Assembly (NCBI GenBank): GCA_963739615.1
Contig: CAVUBD010000017.1
Location: forward strand, 1-64,000
Direction: 5' to 3'
DNA: 64,000 bases
From: Palsa-504 sp963739615
GTDB lineage: Bacteria > Actinomycetota > Actinomycetes > Streptosporangiales > Streptosporangiaceae
Shown here: positions 49,979 to 58,700 of the stretch, piece after piece
Numbering within the stretch: the first letter of the stretch is position 1
Layout: each line of letters begins with the position of its first letter
Position numbers and translations under genes: made by a program
Notes under the pieces: model-generated
The model's input: the letters and a program-made list of their open reading frames with translations, nothing else
What the model was told of the DNA's origin: nothing
The model's database searches: none

Positions 49979-50743
49979 GTGGCGGACTATCCGCATCCGG
50001 CCAGTGCGGGCCGGTCGGCCAACATGCGGGCCAACCGGCGGACGGACACCAAACCCGAGCTGGCGCTGCGCCGCGCCCTGCACCGGCTCGGCTACCGGTA
50101 CCGCAAGGATTACCGGCTCGACCTGGACAGCGGACGGCGCGTCCGGCCGGATATCGTGTTCACTGCGCGCAAGGTCGCCGTCTTCGTGGACGGCTGCTTC
50201 TGGCATGTCTGCCCGGAGCACGGATCTAAGCCGAAGGCGAACGAGTGGTACTGGAGCCCGAAGCTCATCAGGAACGTCGAGCGTGACCGGATCAACGACG
50301 CGGCGCTTATCCTGGCCGGCTGGACCGTGGTGCGGCTCTGGGAGCACGTCCCGCTCGACGAGGCCACCGCCACCGTGGTGACCGCGCTCGCGGCGAGCCA
50401 CCCCGCCGGCCCGCCCGGAACCGGCCGACCCGGCCTACCCAGCCGACCCGGCCTACCCAGCCGACCCGGCCTACCCAGCCGACCCGGCCCCCTTACCGGC
50501 CGACGCCCCCGAGCGGATGCGACTGTGGCAGACTCTGGGGCACCATGCGCGTGTTCTTGCCGTCGACGCTCCCGGCCCTGGCCAAGGCCCTGCAGGCCGG
50601 CCAGGTCCAGGCCGGCCAGGCTGGCCAGGCCGAGTACGCCGCGCAGGCCCACGCCGGCCAGCTATCCGGCTTCGCGGTTACGCCCTCGCTGCGTGAGGCG
50701 TACTCCAGCGGCGATGAGGAGGAGCTCGAGTACACCGCGCTGA
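49979..50743 (+). CDS. vsr: Very short patch repair endonuclease Vsr
   Basis: Vsr nicks DNA at T:G mismatches that arise by deamination of 5-methylcytosine. The enzyme part is residues 1 to about 140: MRANRRTDTKPELALRRALHRLGYRYRKDY, RPDIVFTARKVAVFVDGCFWHVCPEHG (catalytic Asp, Asp/His region) and WYWSPKLIRNVERDRINDAALILAGWTVVRLWEH. Normal Vsr ends there; here the frame runs on through an 18-bp tandem repeat and overlaps the next gene by 199 bp, so the extra tail is doubtful and a slip in the repeat is likely. No Dcm-type methyltransferase gene is in the window. Confidence 0.88.
   Translation: MADYPHPASAGRSANMRANRRTDTKPELALRRALHRLGYRYRKDYRLDLDSGRRVRPDIVFTARKVAVFVDGCFWHVCPEHGSKPKANEWYWSPKLIRNVERDRINDAALILAGWTVVRLWEHVPLDEATATVVTALAASHPAGPPGTGRPGLPSRPGLPSRPGLPSRPGPLTGRRPRADATVADSGAPCACSCRRRSRPWPRPCRPARSRPARLARPSTPRRPTPASYPASRLRPRCVRRTPAAMRRSSSTPR
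50425..50489. repeat. 18-bp tandem repeat, 3.6 copies, end of vsr
   Basis: Units of CCGACCCGGCCTACCCAG encode GLPSRP in the vsr frame, and in another frame an ADPAYP repeat that also stays open. Confidence 0.9.
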
Positions 50744-51081
50744 CCGAGGCGAGCCGGGCCTCGCTGCGGATGCTCGCGGCCGATCCGGGCGCACCGCCCC
50801 GGCGGGTGGTACTGGCCGCCGAGATTCCGGCCGAGAACATCAAGTGGGACACCCGGGACGACGAGCCCGCCCGGGTGCTTGTCGGCGTGCCGGTCCCGGT
50901 CAAGCTGCTGGCATCGGCGCACGTGGACGACCTCGAGGCGGCCGCCGACGTCCGGGCGGCGATCCAGGCGCTGGCCGCCGCCGACGCGGGCGAGGAGGAC
51001 GCCAGGTTCGCCGTCGACGGGGCCGAAGGCCACGAGCTCGCCTGGTACGCCACCCAGGAGCTCCCCTACCTGGCTGAGTAA
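50545..51081 (+). CDS. DUF6912-like hypothetical protein
   Basis: A 178-residue protein. It begins MRVFLPSTLPALAKALQAGQVQAGQ and is followed by a conserved acidic region (EEELEYTALTEASRASLRMLAADP, RRVVLAAEIPAENIKWD) and LAWYATQELPYLAE at the end. The start is often seen in a family of actinobacterial proteins (DUF6912) placed beside pruA or coenzyme genes; function unknown. There is no signal or membrane helix. The N-terminal QAGQ-rich stretch is a short tandem repeat. It overlaps the extended vsr frame. Confidence 0.7.
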   Translation: MRVFLPSTLPALAKALQAGQVQAGQAGQAEYAAQAHAGQLSGFAVTPSLREAYSSGDEEELEYTALTEASRASLRMLAADPGAPPRRVVLAAEIPAENIKWDTRDDEPARVLVGVPVPVKLLASAHVDDLEAAADVRAAIQALAAADAGEEDARFAVDGAEGHELAWYATQELPYLAE

Positions 51082-51151
51082 GCCAAGCGACGCGCACATG
51101 CGACGATACAGCTATCCACTAGGGCAACACCGAACGCCAGGAGCGATCGTG

Positions 51152-52780
51152 ATGGACGCCGTCTCCAGGACACCAGTGCCGGTTAACGAGCCGGTCAGGC
51201 AGTACCAGCCGGGCAGCCACGAGCGAGCCGTGCTGGAAAGCAAGATCAAGGACCTGGCCGGCCAGCGGGCCGAGCTGACCATGACCATCGGCGGCGAGCA
51301 GAAAATGGCCGCCGGCGACCGGGTGGACGTAGTCCAGCCGCATAACAAGGCAAGCGTGCTCGGCCAGCTGGGCCACGCCGCGGACGTGGACGTGGCCGCC
51401 GCGATCTACGCCGCCAAGCAGGCGGCCCCGGCCTGGCGCGCCCTCAGCTTCGACGACCGGGCCGCGATCTTCCTCAAGGCCGCCGAACTCCTGGCCGGGC
51501 CCTGGCGGGCCACCCTGAACGCCTCGACCATCCTCGGCCAGTCCAAGTCGCCGTTCCAGGCGGAGATCGACGCGGCCTGCGAGCTGATCGACTTCTGGCG
51601 GTACAACGTGTACTTCGCCCGGCGGATGCTCAGCGAGCAGCCCGAGTCGGCGCCCGGGGCGTGGAACCGGATGGAGTACCGCCCGCTCGAAGGCTTCGTG
51701 CTGGCGATCACGCCGTTCAACTTCACCTCGATCGCGGGCAACCTGCCGACGGCCCCGGCGCTGCTCGGCAACGTGGTGGTGTGGAAGCCGTCGCCGACCC
51801 AGCAGCTCTCGGCGCACTACATCATGCGCCTGCTCGAGGCGGCCGGGCTGCCACCGGGCGTGATCAACATGGTGACCGGGGACGGCGAGGCGGTCTCGAA
51901 GGTCGCGCTGACCCATCCCGACCTGGCCGGCGTCCACTTCACCGGCTCGACGGGCACGTTCCAGCACCTGTGGCGGACCGTCGGCGAGAACATCGCGAGG
52001 TACCGTAACTACCCCCGGCTGGTGGGGGAGACCGGCGGCAAGGACTTCGTGATCGCGCACCCCTCCGCCGAGCCAGGCACGACCACGACCACCTTGATCC
52101 GCGGCGCCTTCGAGTACCAGGGGCAGAAATGCTCGGCGGCGTCCCGGGCCTACCTGCCCGAGTCGCTCTGGGACCGCGTCCGCGACGACTTCGTCGCGCA
52201 GGTCGAGTCGCTGACGATGGGCGACGTGGCGGCCGACCTGTCGCTGTTCATGGGCGCCGTCATCGACGCGAGGGCGTTCGCCAAGCACGCCGCCGCGCTC
52301 GAGCGCGCCAGGCACACAGAATCCATAACCATCCTGGCCGGCGGCACAGCCGACGACCGCGAAGGCTTCTTCGTCCAGCCCACGGTCCTGCAGGGCGCCG
52401 ACCCGGCCGACGAGATCTTCACCACCGAGTATTTCGGCCCCATCCTGGCCGTGCACGTCTACCCGGACGCCGGCTACGACCAGATGCTCGGCCAGGCCGC
52501 CGACGCCACCCCCTACGCGCTGACCGGCGCGATCCTGGCCACCGACCGCGCGGCCATCGCCCAGGCGGCCGACAGGCTCAGGTACTCTGCGGGCAACTTC
52601 TACATCAACGACAAGCCCACCGGGGCGGTGGTCGGCCAGCAGCCGTTCGGCGGCGCGCGCGCGAGCGGCACCGATGACAAGGCCGGCTCGATCTACAACC
52701 TGACCAGGTGGGTATCCGCCCGCGCGATCAAGGAACTCTTCGTGCCCCCGTCCGACTACCGTTACCCTCACATGGGCTGA
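51152..52780 (+). CDS. pruA: L-glutamate gamma-semialdehyde dehydrogenase (P5C dehydrogenase)
   Basis: NAD-dependent oxidation of glutamate semialdehyde to glutamate, the second step of proline use. 542 residues. Visible are AITPFNFTSIAGNLPTAPALLGNVVVWKPS, HFTGSTGTFQHLW (NAD fold), VGETGGKDFVIAH with the catalytic Glu, AFEYQGQKCSAASRAYLP with the catalytic Cys, and QPFGGARASGTDDKAG near the end, all typical of the class-1 P5CDH. ATG 51152 (or GTG 51149) follows CAGGAGCG. No proline dehydrogenase gene is seen; the glutamate product could go to the NAD-glutamate dehydrogenase downstream. Confidence 0.95.
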   Translation: MDAVSRTPVPVNEPVRQYQPGSHERAVLESKIKDLAGQRAELTMTIGGEQKMAAGDRVDVVQPHNKASVLGQLGHAADVDVAAAIYAAKQAAPAWRALSFDDRAAIFLKAAELLAGPWRATLNASTILGQSKSPFQAEIDAACELIDFWRYNVYFARRMLSEQPESAPGAWNRMEYRPLEGFVLAITPFNFTSIAGNLPTAPALLGNVVVWKPSPTQQLSAHYIMRLLEAAGLPPGVINMVTGDGEAVSKVALTHPDLAGVHFTGSTGTFQHLWRTVGENIARYRNYPRLVGETGGKDFVIAHPSAEPGTTTTTLIRGAFEYQGQKCSAASRAYLPESLWDRVRDDFVAQVESLTMGDVAADLSLFMGAVIDARAFAKHAAALERARHTESITILAGGTADDREGFFVQPTVLQGADPADEIFTTEYFGPILAVHVYPDAGYDQMLGQAADATPYALTGAILATDRAAIAQAADRLRYSAGNFYINDKPTGAVVGQQPFGGARASGTDDKAGSIYNLTRWVSARAIKELFVPPSDYRYPHMG

Positions 52781-53523
52781 TTCATGTACCGGAGGACGTC
52801 ATTCACCGGCTGGTTCTGTGGAACATAGATCTGACCTTGGTCGATGTCGTACGGGTGACAAGGGATGCCTATGTCGAGGCCTTCCCGGCCGTGACGGGAC
52901 GCGCGCTGCTCCGGCTGCCGCAGGTCGCGGGCCGTTCTGAGTCGGAGATCTTCTTCGACGCGCTGGCGCTGAACGGCGCCGACGTCAGCGCCGCAGGGAC
53001 CGCGGAAGCCCTGCTCGAACCGTTCAGCGCCGCGCTGGCCGCGGCGCTCGAGGCCAGGCGCGACGAACTGGCCGTCCAGGGCCAGTTGCTGCCCGGGGCG
53101 GCCGAGGCGGTCGCGGCCGTGGCCAAGCTCGACGGCGTGGTGCAGACCGTGCTGACCGGCAGCAGCAAGCCGAGCGCGATGCTGAAGCTGCGCGCGTTCG
53201 ACCTGGACGGCTTCGTCGACTTCGGCATCGGCGGCTACGGCTCGGAGGCCTACCCCAAGGGCACCCTCATCCGGGTGGCCAGGGAACGGGCCGGCATCAA
53301 GCACCGCACCACCTTCGGCGAGCACGCCACCGTCTACGTGGCCGACTCGCCCAGGGACGTGGACGCGGCCAAGATCGGCGGGGCCTCCTCGCTCGCCGTG
53401 GCCAGCGGCCGGGCCAGCGCGGCCGAGCTTCGGGACGCCGGGGCCGACGCGGTGGTGCCCGACCTCACCGGCACCGCCGGCCTGGTCGCCCTGATCACCC
53501 GTCTCACCACGCCGCCGGCCTGA
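52708..53523 (+). CDS. HAD-like phosphatase, nucleophile position is Asn
   Basis: Haloacid-dehalogenase fold, with a four-helix cap. Motif I reads LVLWNIDLTLVD: the usual first Asp of DxD is Asn, so phosphatase activity is doubtful unless this is the family norm. Motif II is TVLTGSSKPSA, motif III KGTLIRVARERAG and motif IV VYVADSPRDVDAAKIGG. The frame opens with GTG 52708 inside pruA, but conserved sequence begins only near 52800; no ATG or GTG precedes it there, so the start is unresolved. GGAGG at 52791 may serve a non-ATG start. Confidence 0.72.
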   Translation: MGIRPRDQGTLRAPVRLPLPSHGLIHVPEDVIHRLVLWNIDLTLVDVVRVTRDAYVEAFPAVTGRALLRLPQVAGRSESEIFFDALALNGADVSAAGTAEALLEPFSAALAAALEARRDELAVQGQLLPGAAEAVAAVAKLDGVVQTVLTGSSKPSAMLKLRAFDLDGFVDFGIGGYGSEAYPKGTLIRVARERAGIKHRTTFGEHATVYVADSPRDVDAAKIGGASSLAVASGRASAAELRDAGADAVVPDLTGTAGLVALITRLTTPPA

Positions 53524-53606
53524 TAGCCCCCAATCATGTGATCTGTCCGACAAAAGGGGCCAAAAGGAGCGTTGCCAGCGTGCCTGGATGGCACGATGCT
53601 GAAAGC

Positions 53607-55679
53607 ATGGAAGCCAGCGACAATGATCAGCTGAGCCGTGGCTACGGCACGGTGCTATGGGAGCCGGATCAAAAGACGGTGAGCCAGGCCCGGATCACCG
53701 GTTTCATGCGCTGGCTGGCCGACGGCGGAGGGCCGGAGTTCGGCTGCTACGACGACCTGTGGCGGTGGTCGGTGACGTATCCGGCCCGGTTCTGGACCGC
53801 GATCTGGGACCATTTCGACGTCCTCGGCGAATGGGATCATGACCCCGCGTCGGTGATCACCGGCGAGACCATGCCGGACGTGCACTGGTTCGCCGGGGCC
53901 ACCCTCAACTACGCCCGTAACGCGCTGCGGACCGCATGGACCGATCCCGGCCGCATCGCCATTATCTTTGACTCCGAACGGTCCAGGGCGGGTGCCCTCA
54001 CCTACGCTCAGCTCGCGGCGGAGGTCGCGCGGGTGGCCCGGGGCCTGCGCTCGCTCGGCGTCCGCCGGGGAGATCGCGTGGCGGCGCTGCTGCCCAACGT
54101 GCCCGAGGCGGTGATCGGCCTGCTCGCCACCGCGAGCCTGGGCGCGATCTGGTCCTCCTGCTCGCCCGATTTCGGCGCGTCCAGCGTGGTGGACCGGTTC
54201 GCGCAGATCGAGCCGACGGTGCTGATCGCCTGCGACGGCTACGCCTACGGGGGCCGGGAGTTCTCCCGCGCCGCCATGGTCGACGAGGTGACCTCGGCCC
54301 TGCCCGGCCTGTCCGCGGTGGTGCTGGTGAAGGTGCTTGCTGGTCTCGGGGGGACGATCCCCCCCAGCCCCCCCCTGCTCCTGGGGGGAAACCGTTCCCC
54401 CCAGACCCCCTCGGCCCCCTCGGCCCAGGCCATTGCCTGGGAAGACCTGGGCCGCCAGCACGAGAACATGCCGGAGTTCGAGGAGGTCCCGTTCGAGCAC
54501 CCGCTGTGGGTGGTGTACTCCTCCGGCACCACCGGGCTGCCGAAGCCGATCATGCACGGGCACGGCGGCGTGGTGCTCGAGCACCTCAAGGCGCTCTCGC
54601 TGCACCAGGACCTGCGCCCAGGCGATGTCTTCTGCTGGTACACCACGACCGGCTGGATGATGTGGAACTACCTGGCCGGCGGCCTGCTGGCCGGCGTCAC
54701 GACCCTGCTTTACGACGGCAGCGCCACCTACCCGGCGACCGGCCGGCTGTGGCAGCTTGCGGCCGAGCACGGCGTCACCTACCTGGGGGTCGGCGCGCCT
54801 TACCTGGTCGCCTGCGCCAAGGCGGGGCTGCGCCCCGGCGAGGAGGCGGACCTGTCCGCGCTGCGGGGCATCGGCTCGACCGGGTCGCCGCTGCCGCCCG
54901 AGACGTTCGGCTGGGTCTACCGGCACGTCAAGCGGGACCTGCTGCTCGGATCGTTCTCGGGCGGCACTGACGTGTGCACGGGGGTGGTCGGGCCGTGCCC
55001 GCTGCTGCCGGTGCGGGCCGGGGTGATCTCCGGCCGCTGTCTCGGGGCCGCGGTGGCGGCCTATGACGAGGCCGGCCAGCCGGTCACCGGCCAGGTGGGG
55101 GAGCTGGTGATCACCGAGCCGATGCCGTCGATGCCCGTCGGGTTCTGGAACGATCCCGCCGGCGCCAGGTACCGGGAGAGCTATTTCGACGCCTATCCGG
55201 GGGTCTGGCGCCATGGTGACTGGATCGAACTGCGGCCAGACGGCGGCTGTGTCATCTATGGCCGTTCCGACGCCACCCTCAACCGCGGCGGCGTCCGGAT
55301 GGGCACCAGTGAGTTCTACCGCGTGGTCGAGGCCTGCCCGGAAGTCGCCGACAGCCTGGTCGTCGACACCGGCAGGCTGGGCGCCGAAGGCCGGCTGCTC
55401 CTGTTCGTGGTGCCGGCGCCGGGATGTGAGCTCGACGACGACCTGAAGAGCAGGCTCCGCGCCGCACTCCGGGCGCAGCTGTCGCCCCGGCACGTACCTG
55501 ACGAGATTCACCAGGTACCGGGCATTCCGCGGACCCTTTCCGGTAAGAAGCTAGAGGTACCGGTGCGTAAGATCCTGCTCGGCGCTCACCCGGAGCAGGC
55601 CGCGGATCCGAACGCCCTGGCCGATCCCGGTGTGCTGAGGTACTTCGGCAGCTTCCGAGGAGGTACCGATCTCTCTTAG
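53607..55679 (+). CDS. Acetoacetyl-CoA synthetase
   Basis: Acyl-adenylate-forming ligase that activates acetoacetate with ATP and CoA. 690 residues. The N-terminal ACS_N part (YDDLWRWSVTYPARFWTAIWDHFDV), the P-loop VVYSSGTTGLPKPIMHGHGG, TTTGWMMWNYLAGGL, GGTDVCTG, HGDWIELRPDGGCVIYGRSDATLNRGGVRMGTSEFYRVVE and IPRTLSGKKLEVPVRKILLG (catalytic Lys) are intact. A G/C-run palindromic element (54345-54425) is inserted in frame between ALPGLSAVVLVKV and IAWEDLG; it adds about 27 residues rich in Pro/Gly. Otherwise of normal length. Confidence 0.93.
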   Translation: MEASDNDQLSRGYGTVLWEPDQKTVSQARITGFMRWLADGGGPEFGCYDDLWRWSVTYPARFWTAIWDHFDVLGEWDHDPASVITGETMPDVHWFAGATLNYARNALRTAWTDPGRIAIIFDSERSRAGALTYAQLAAEVARVARGLRSLGVRRGDRVAALLPNVPEAVIGLLATASLGAIWSSCSPDFGASSVVDRFAQIEPTVLIACDGYAYGGREFSRAAMVDEVTSALPGLSAVVLVKVLAGLGGTIPPSPPLLLGGNRSPQTPSAPSAQAIAWEDLGRQHENMPEFEEVPFEHPLWVVYSSGTTGLPKPIMHGHGGVVLEHLKALSLHQDLRPGDVFCWYTTTGWMMWNYLAGGLLAGVTTLLYDGSATYPATGRLWQLAAEHGVTYLGVGAPYLVACAKAGLRPGEEADLSALRGIGSTGSPLPPETFGWVYRHVKRDLLLGSFSGGTDVCTGVVGPCPLLPVRAGVISGRCLGAAVAAYDEAGQPVTGQVGELVITEPMPSMPVGFWNDPAGARYRESYFDAYPGVWRHGDWIELRPDGGCVIYGRSDATLNRGGVRMGTSEFYRVVEACPEVADSLVVDTGRLGAEGRLLLFVVPAPGCELDDDLKSRLRAALRAQLSPRHVPDEIHQVPGIPRTLSGKKLEVPVRKILLGAHPEQAADPNALADPGVLRYFGSFRGGTDLS
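54345..54425 (-). repeat. Palindromic G/C-run element, copy A (in-frame in CDS)
   Basis: Read on the minus strand it shows tandem CCGAGGGGG, then CTGGGGGGAA-cggt-TTCCCCCCAG (10-bp stem) and GGGGGGATC-GTCCCCCC. The segment 54379-54416 is an exact inverted copy of 58152-58189. It lies in the acetoacetyl-CoA synthetase gene without stop or frameshift. Confidence 0.85.
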
Positions 55680-55792
55680 TTACGTGAAGTAACAGATTTG
55701 TCACAATGGGGTGGCAGGGTTTGTCCGGCCCGGGACGGACCGGGATGAGGCAAGACGACGGATCAGGTTGTGGACACGAAGGAGTGGACGCG

Positions 55793-58700
55793 ATGCCGGA
55801 CATTAAGGCGGACGAGGCTCGGGACGCCCTGCTGGCCAAGGCGGCACAGGCATGGTCAGACGATCCCGCCCTGGACTCGGCGCTGGGCGCCAGCAGCGGG
55901 GAGAGCGTCTCCTGCTACCTGCAGGCTTACTACCAGCGCGTCGCCACCGAGGACCTGGTGCTGCCGTCACGGCTGGCGGCGGTGGCGCAGGCGCACGCCC
56001 GGCTGGGCCTGCGCCGGCCGCAGGGCCGGGCCCTGGTGCAGGTCCGCGAGCCGGGCGACGCCCAGCTGGACCCGGCCGGCCGGTCTGCCCTGGTCGTGGA
56101 CATCGTCACCGACGACATGCCTTACCTGGTCAACTCGGTCACCACCGAGCTGAACCGGCACGAGGCCGAGATCCAGCTGCTTATGCACCCGCTGCTGCGG
56201 GTGCGCCGGGACGTAACCGGCGCGCTGCGCCCAGGGGGGGACGGGGGGACGGGCAGTCCCCCCGTGACCGGGGGGGACCTGGGGGGAGTCGTCCCCCCCG
56301 AGATAGCAGAATCGTGGATCCACGTCGAGCTCGCGCCGCCCAGGGACCAGGTCAGCGCCGATCAGCTCGCCGCCGACCTGCGGCACGTGCTGGACGACGT
56401 GCGCGTGGCCGTCGAGGATCAGCCGCGGATGGGTGCGGTGGCCCGCAGCCTGGCCGACGATCTCGGCCGCGAACCCGGCAGTGAGCAGGCCGAGGCCGGC
56501 GAGCTGCTGCGCTGGCTGGCCATGGGCAACTTCACCTTCCTCGGCTACCGCGAGTACGATCTGGCGCGGACCGAGGAAGGCGCCGGCCTGCGCGCCGTGC
56601 CGGGGACCGGGCTCGGCATCTTGCGTCACGCCAGGCAGGGCCGGGATTCGTTCCGCAAGATGTCGTCTCAGGTGGTGGCCCGGGCCCAGGACCCGGCCGA
56701 GCGGCTGGTGCTGGCCAAGGCGAACTCCAGGTCCACCGTCTACCGCGCTAACTACCTGGACTACGTCTCGGTCAAGAAGCTCGGCCCGGAGGGGACCGTC
56801 ACCGGCGAGTTCAGGTTCCTCGGCCTGTACGCGCACACGGCGCACACCGCGCCGATCGCCGGCGTTCCCGTGCTCCGGCGCAAGCTGGCGCGGGTGCTGG
56901 CCGCGTCCGGGCTGTCGAGGGACAGTCACGACGGGAAGGACCTCATCGAGATCCTCGAGGACTTCCCGCGCGAGGAGCTGTTCGAGATCTCGGCGGACGA
57001 GCTCACCCCGATCGCGCTGGGCGTGCTGCGGCTGAGTGAGCGCAAGCAGACCAGGCTGTTCCTGCGCCGGGACCGGTACGGACGGTACATGTCCTGCCTG
57101 GTGTACCTGCCCAGGGACCGGTACACCACCAAGGTCAGGCTCCGGGCGCAGGGCATCTTGGTCGGCGCGCTGCATGGCGTCGCGGTGACCTACAGCGCCA
57201 TGGTCGGCGACTCCGCCCTGGCCCGCCTGTACATCGTGATCAGGGGGGAGCACGGCCGGCCGGTGCCGCACGTGGACGCGGCCGCCCTCGAACGCCAGCT
57301 GGCCGCGGCGGTCAGGTCCTGGGATGAGGACCTCGCCGCCGAGGCGACCCGCGTGCTCGGCGAGGAGCGCGCCGGGCGGCTGCTTAACCTCTACGCGGCG
57401 GGCATCCCCGAGACTTACAAGGCGGACGTCTCCGCGCCGGACGCGGTCGGCGACCTGTTCACGATGCTCGAGCTGCATGAGTCGGGGACGGAGTTCGCGG
57501 TCCGGCTGGTGGAGCACCCGGAGCGGTGGACGCTGGTGGTGTACCGGTCAGGCACGCCGATCACGCTGTCCGACGTGCTGCCCCAGCTGCAGCACATGGG
57601 GCTCGAGGTCGTCGACGAGCATCCGTATAAGTTCTCCGGATCGTCGAACGCCGGTTCGTTCTGGATATATGAATTTGGTCTTCGCCCTCCGGCCGCCGCC
57701 GCTTCCGGCGGCCTGCGCCGGCTCTTCGAGGAGGCGCTGACCGCCCTGTGGTACGGCCAGACCGAAGACGACGCGTTCAACGCGCTGGTGCTGACGGTCG
57801 GCCTGAGCTGGCGCGAGGTCACGCTGCTGCGTGCCTTCGCCAAGTACCTGCGCCAGGGCGGGATGCGGTTCAGCGAGGACTACGTGCAGCGGGTGCTGCG
57901 GTCCAACCCGGCCATCACCCGGCTGCTGATCCGGCTGTTCGAGTCCTGGTTCGACCCGGCCAGGCAAAACGGCGTCAGCGAACGCTGCGAGGCCATCGCC
58001 GAGGAGATCCGCGGCCAGCTGGACGAGGTGGTCAGCCTCGACCACGACCGCATCCTGCGCTCCTACCTGGCCCTCGTCGACGCCACCCTGCGCACGAACT
58101 ACTACCAGCGGCCGAGGGGGCCGAGGGGGCCGAGGGTCCCCCCCGAAGGGGGGCCGAGGGGGTCTGGGGGGAACGGTTTCCCCCCAGGATCGGGGGGGTC
58201 TGGGGGGAGCGTCCCCCCGAGGCAACAGAGCCTCGTGCTCAAGTTCGCCCCGGGCAGCGTGCCCGGGCTGGCCTCGCCGCGGCCCAAGTTCGAGATCTTC
58301 GTCTACTCGCCCCGGCTGGAGGCGGTGCACCTGCGCTTCGGCCGGGTGGCGCGCGGCGGCCTGCGCTGGTCCGACCGGCTCGAGGACTTCCGCACCGAGG
58401 TCCTCGGCCTGGTGAAGGCGCAAGAGGTCAAGAACGCGGTCATCGTCCCGTCCGGCGCCAAGGGCGGCTTCGTGTGCAAGCGCCTGCCCGATCCCGCCCA
58501 CCGCGAGGCGTACCAGGCCGAGGTGCTCGCCTGCTACCAGACGTTCATCTCCGGGATGCTCGACGTGACCGACAACATCGAGGGCGACCAGGTGGTGCCG
58601 CCGCCGGACGTGGTCCGGCGGGACGGCGACGACCCGTACCTGGTGGTGGCGGCGGACAAGGGCACCGCGACGTTCTCCGACACCGCCAACGAGGTGGCGG

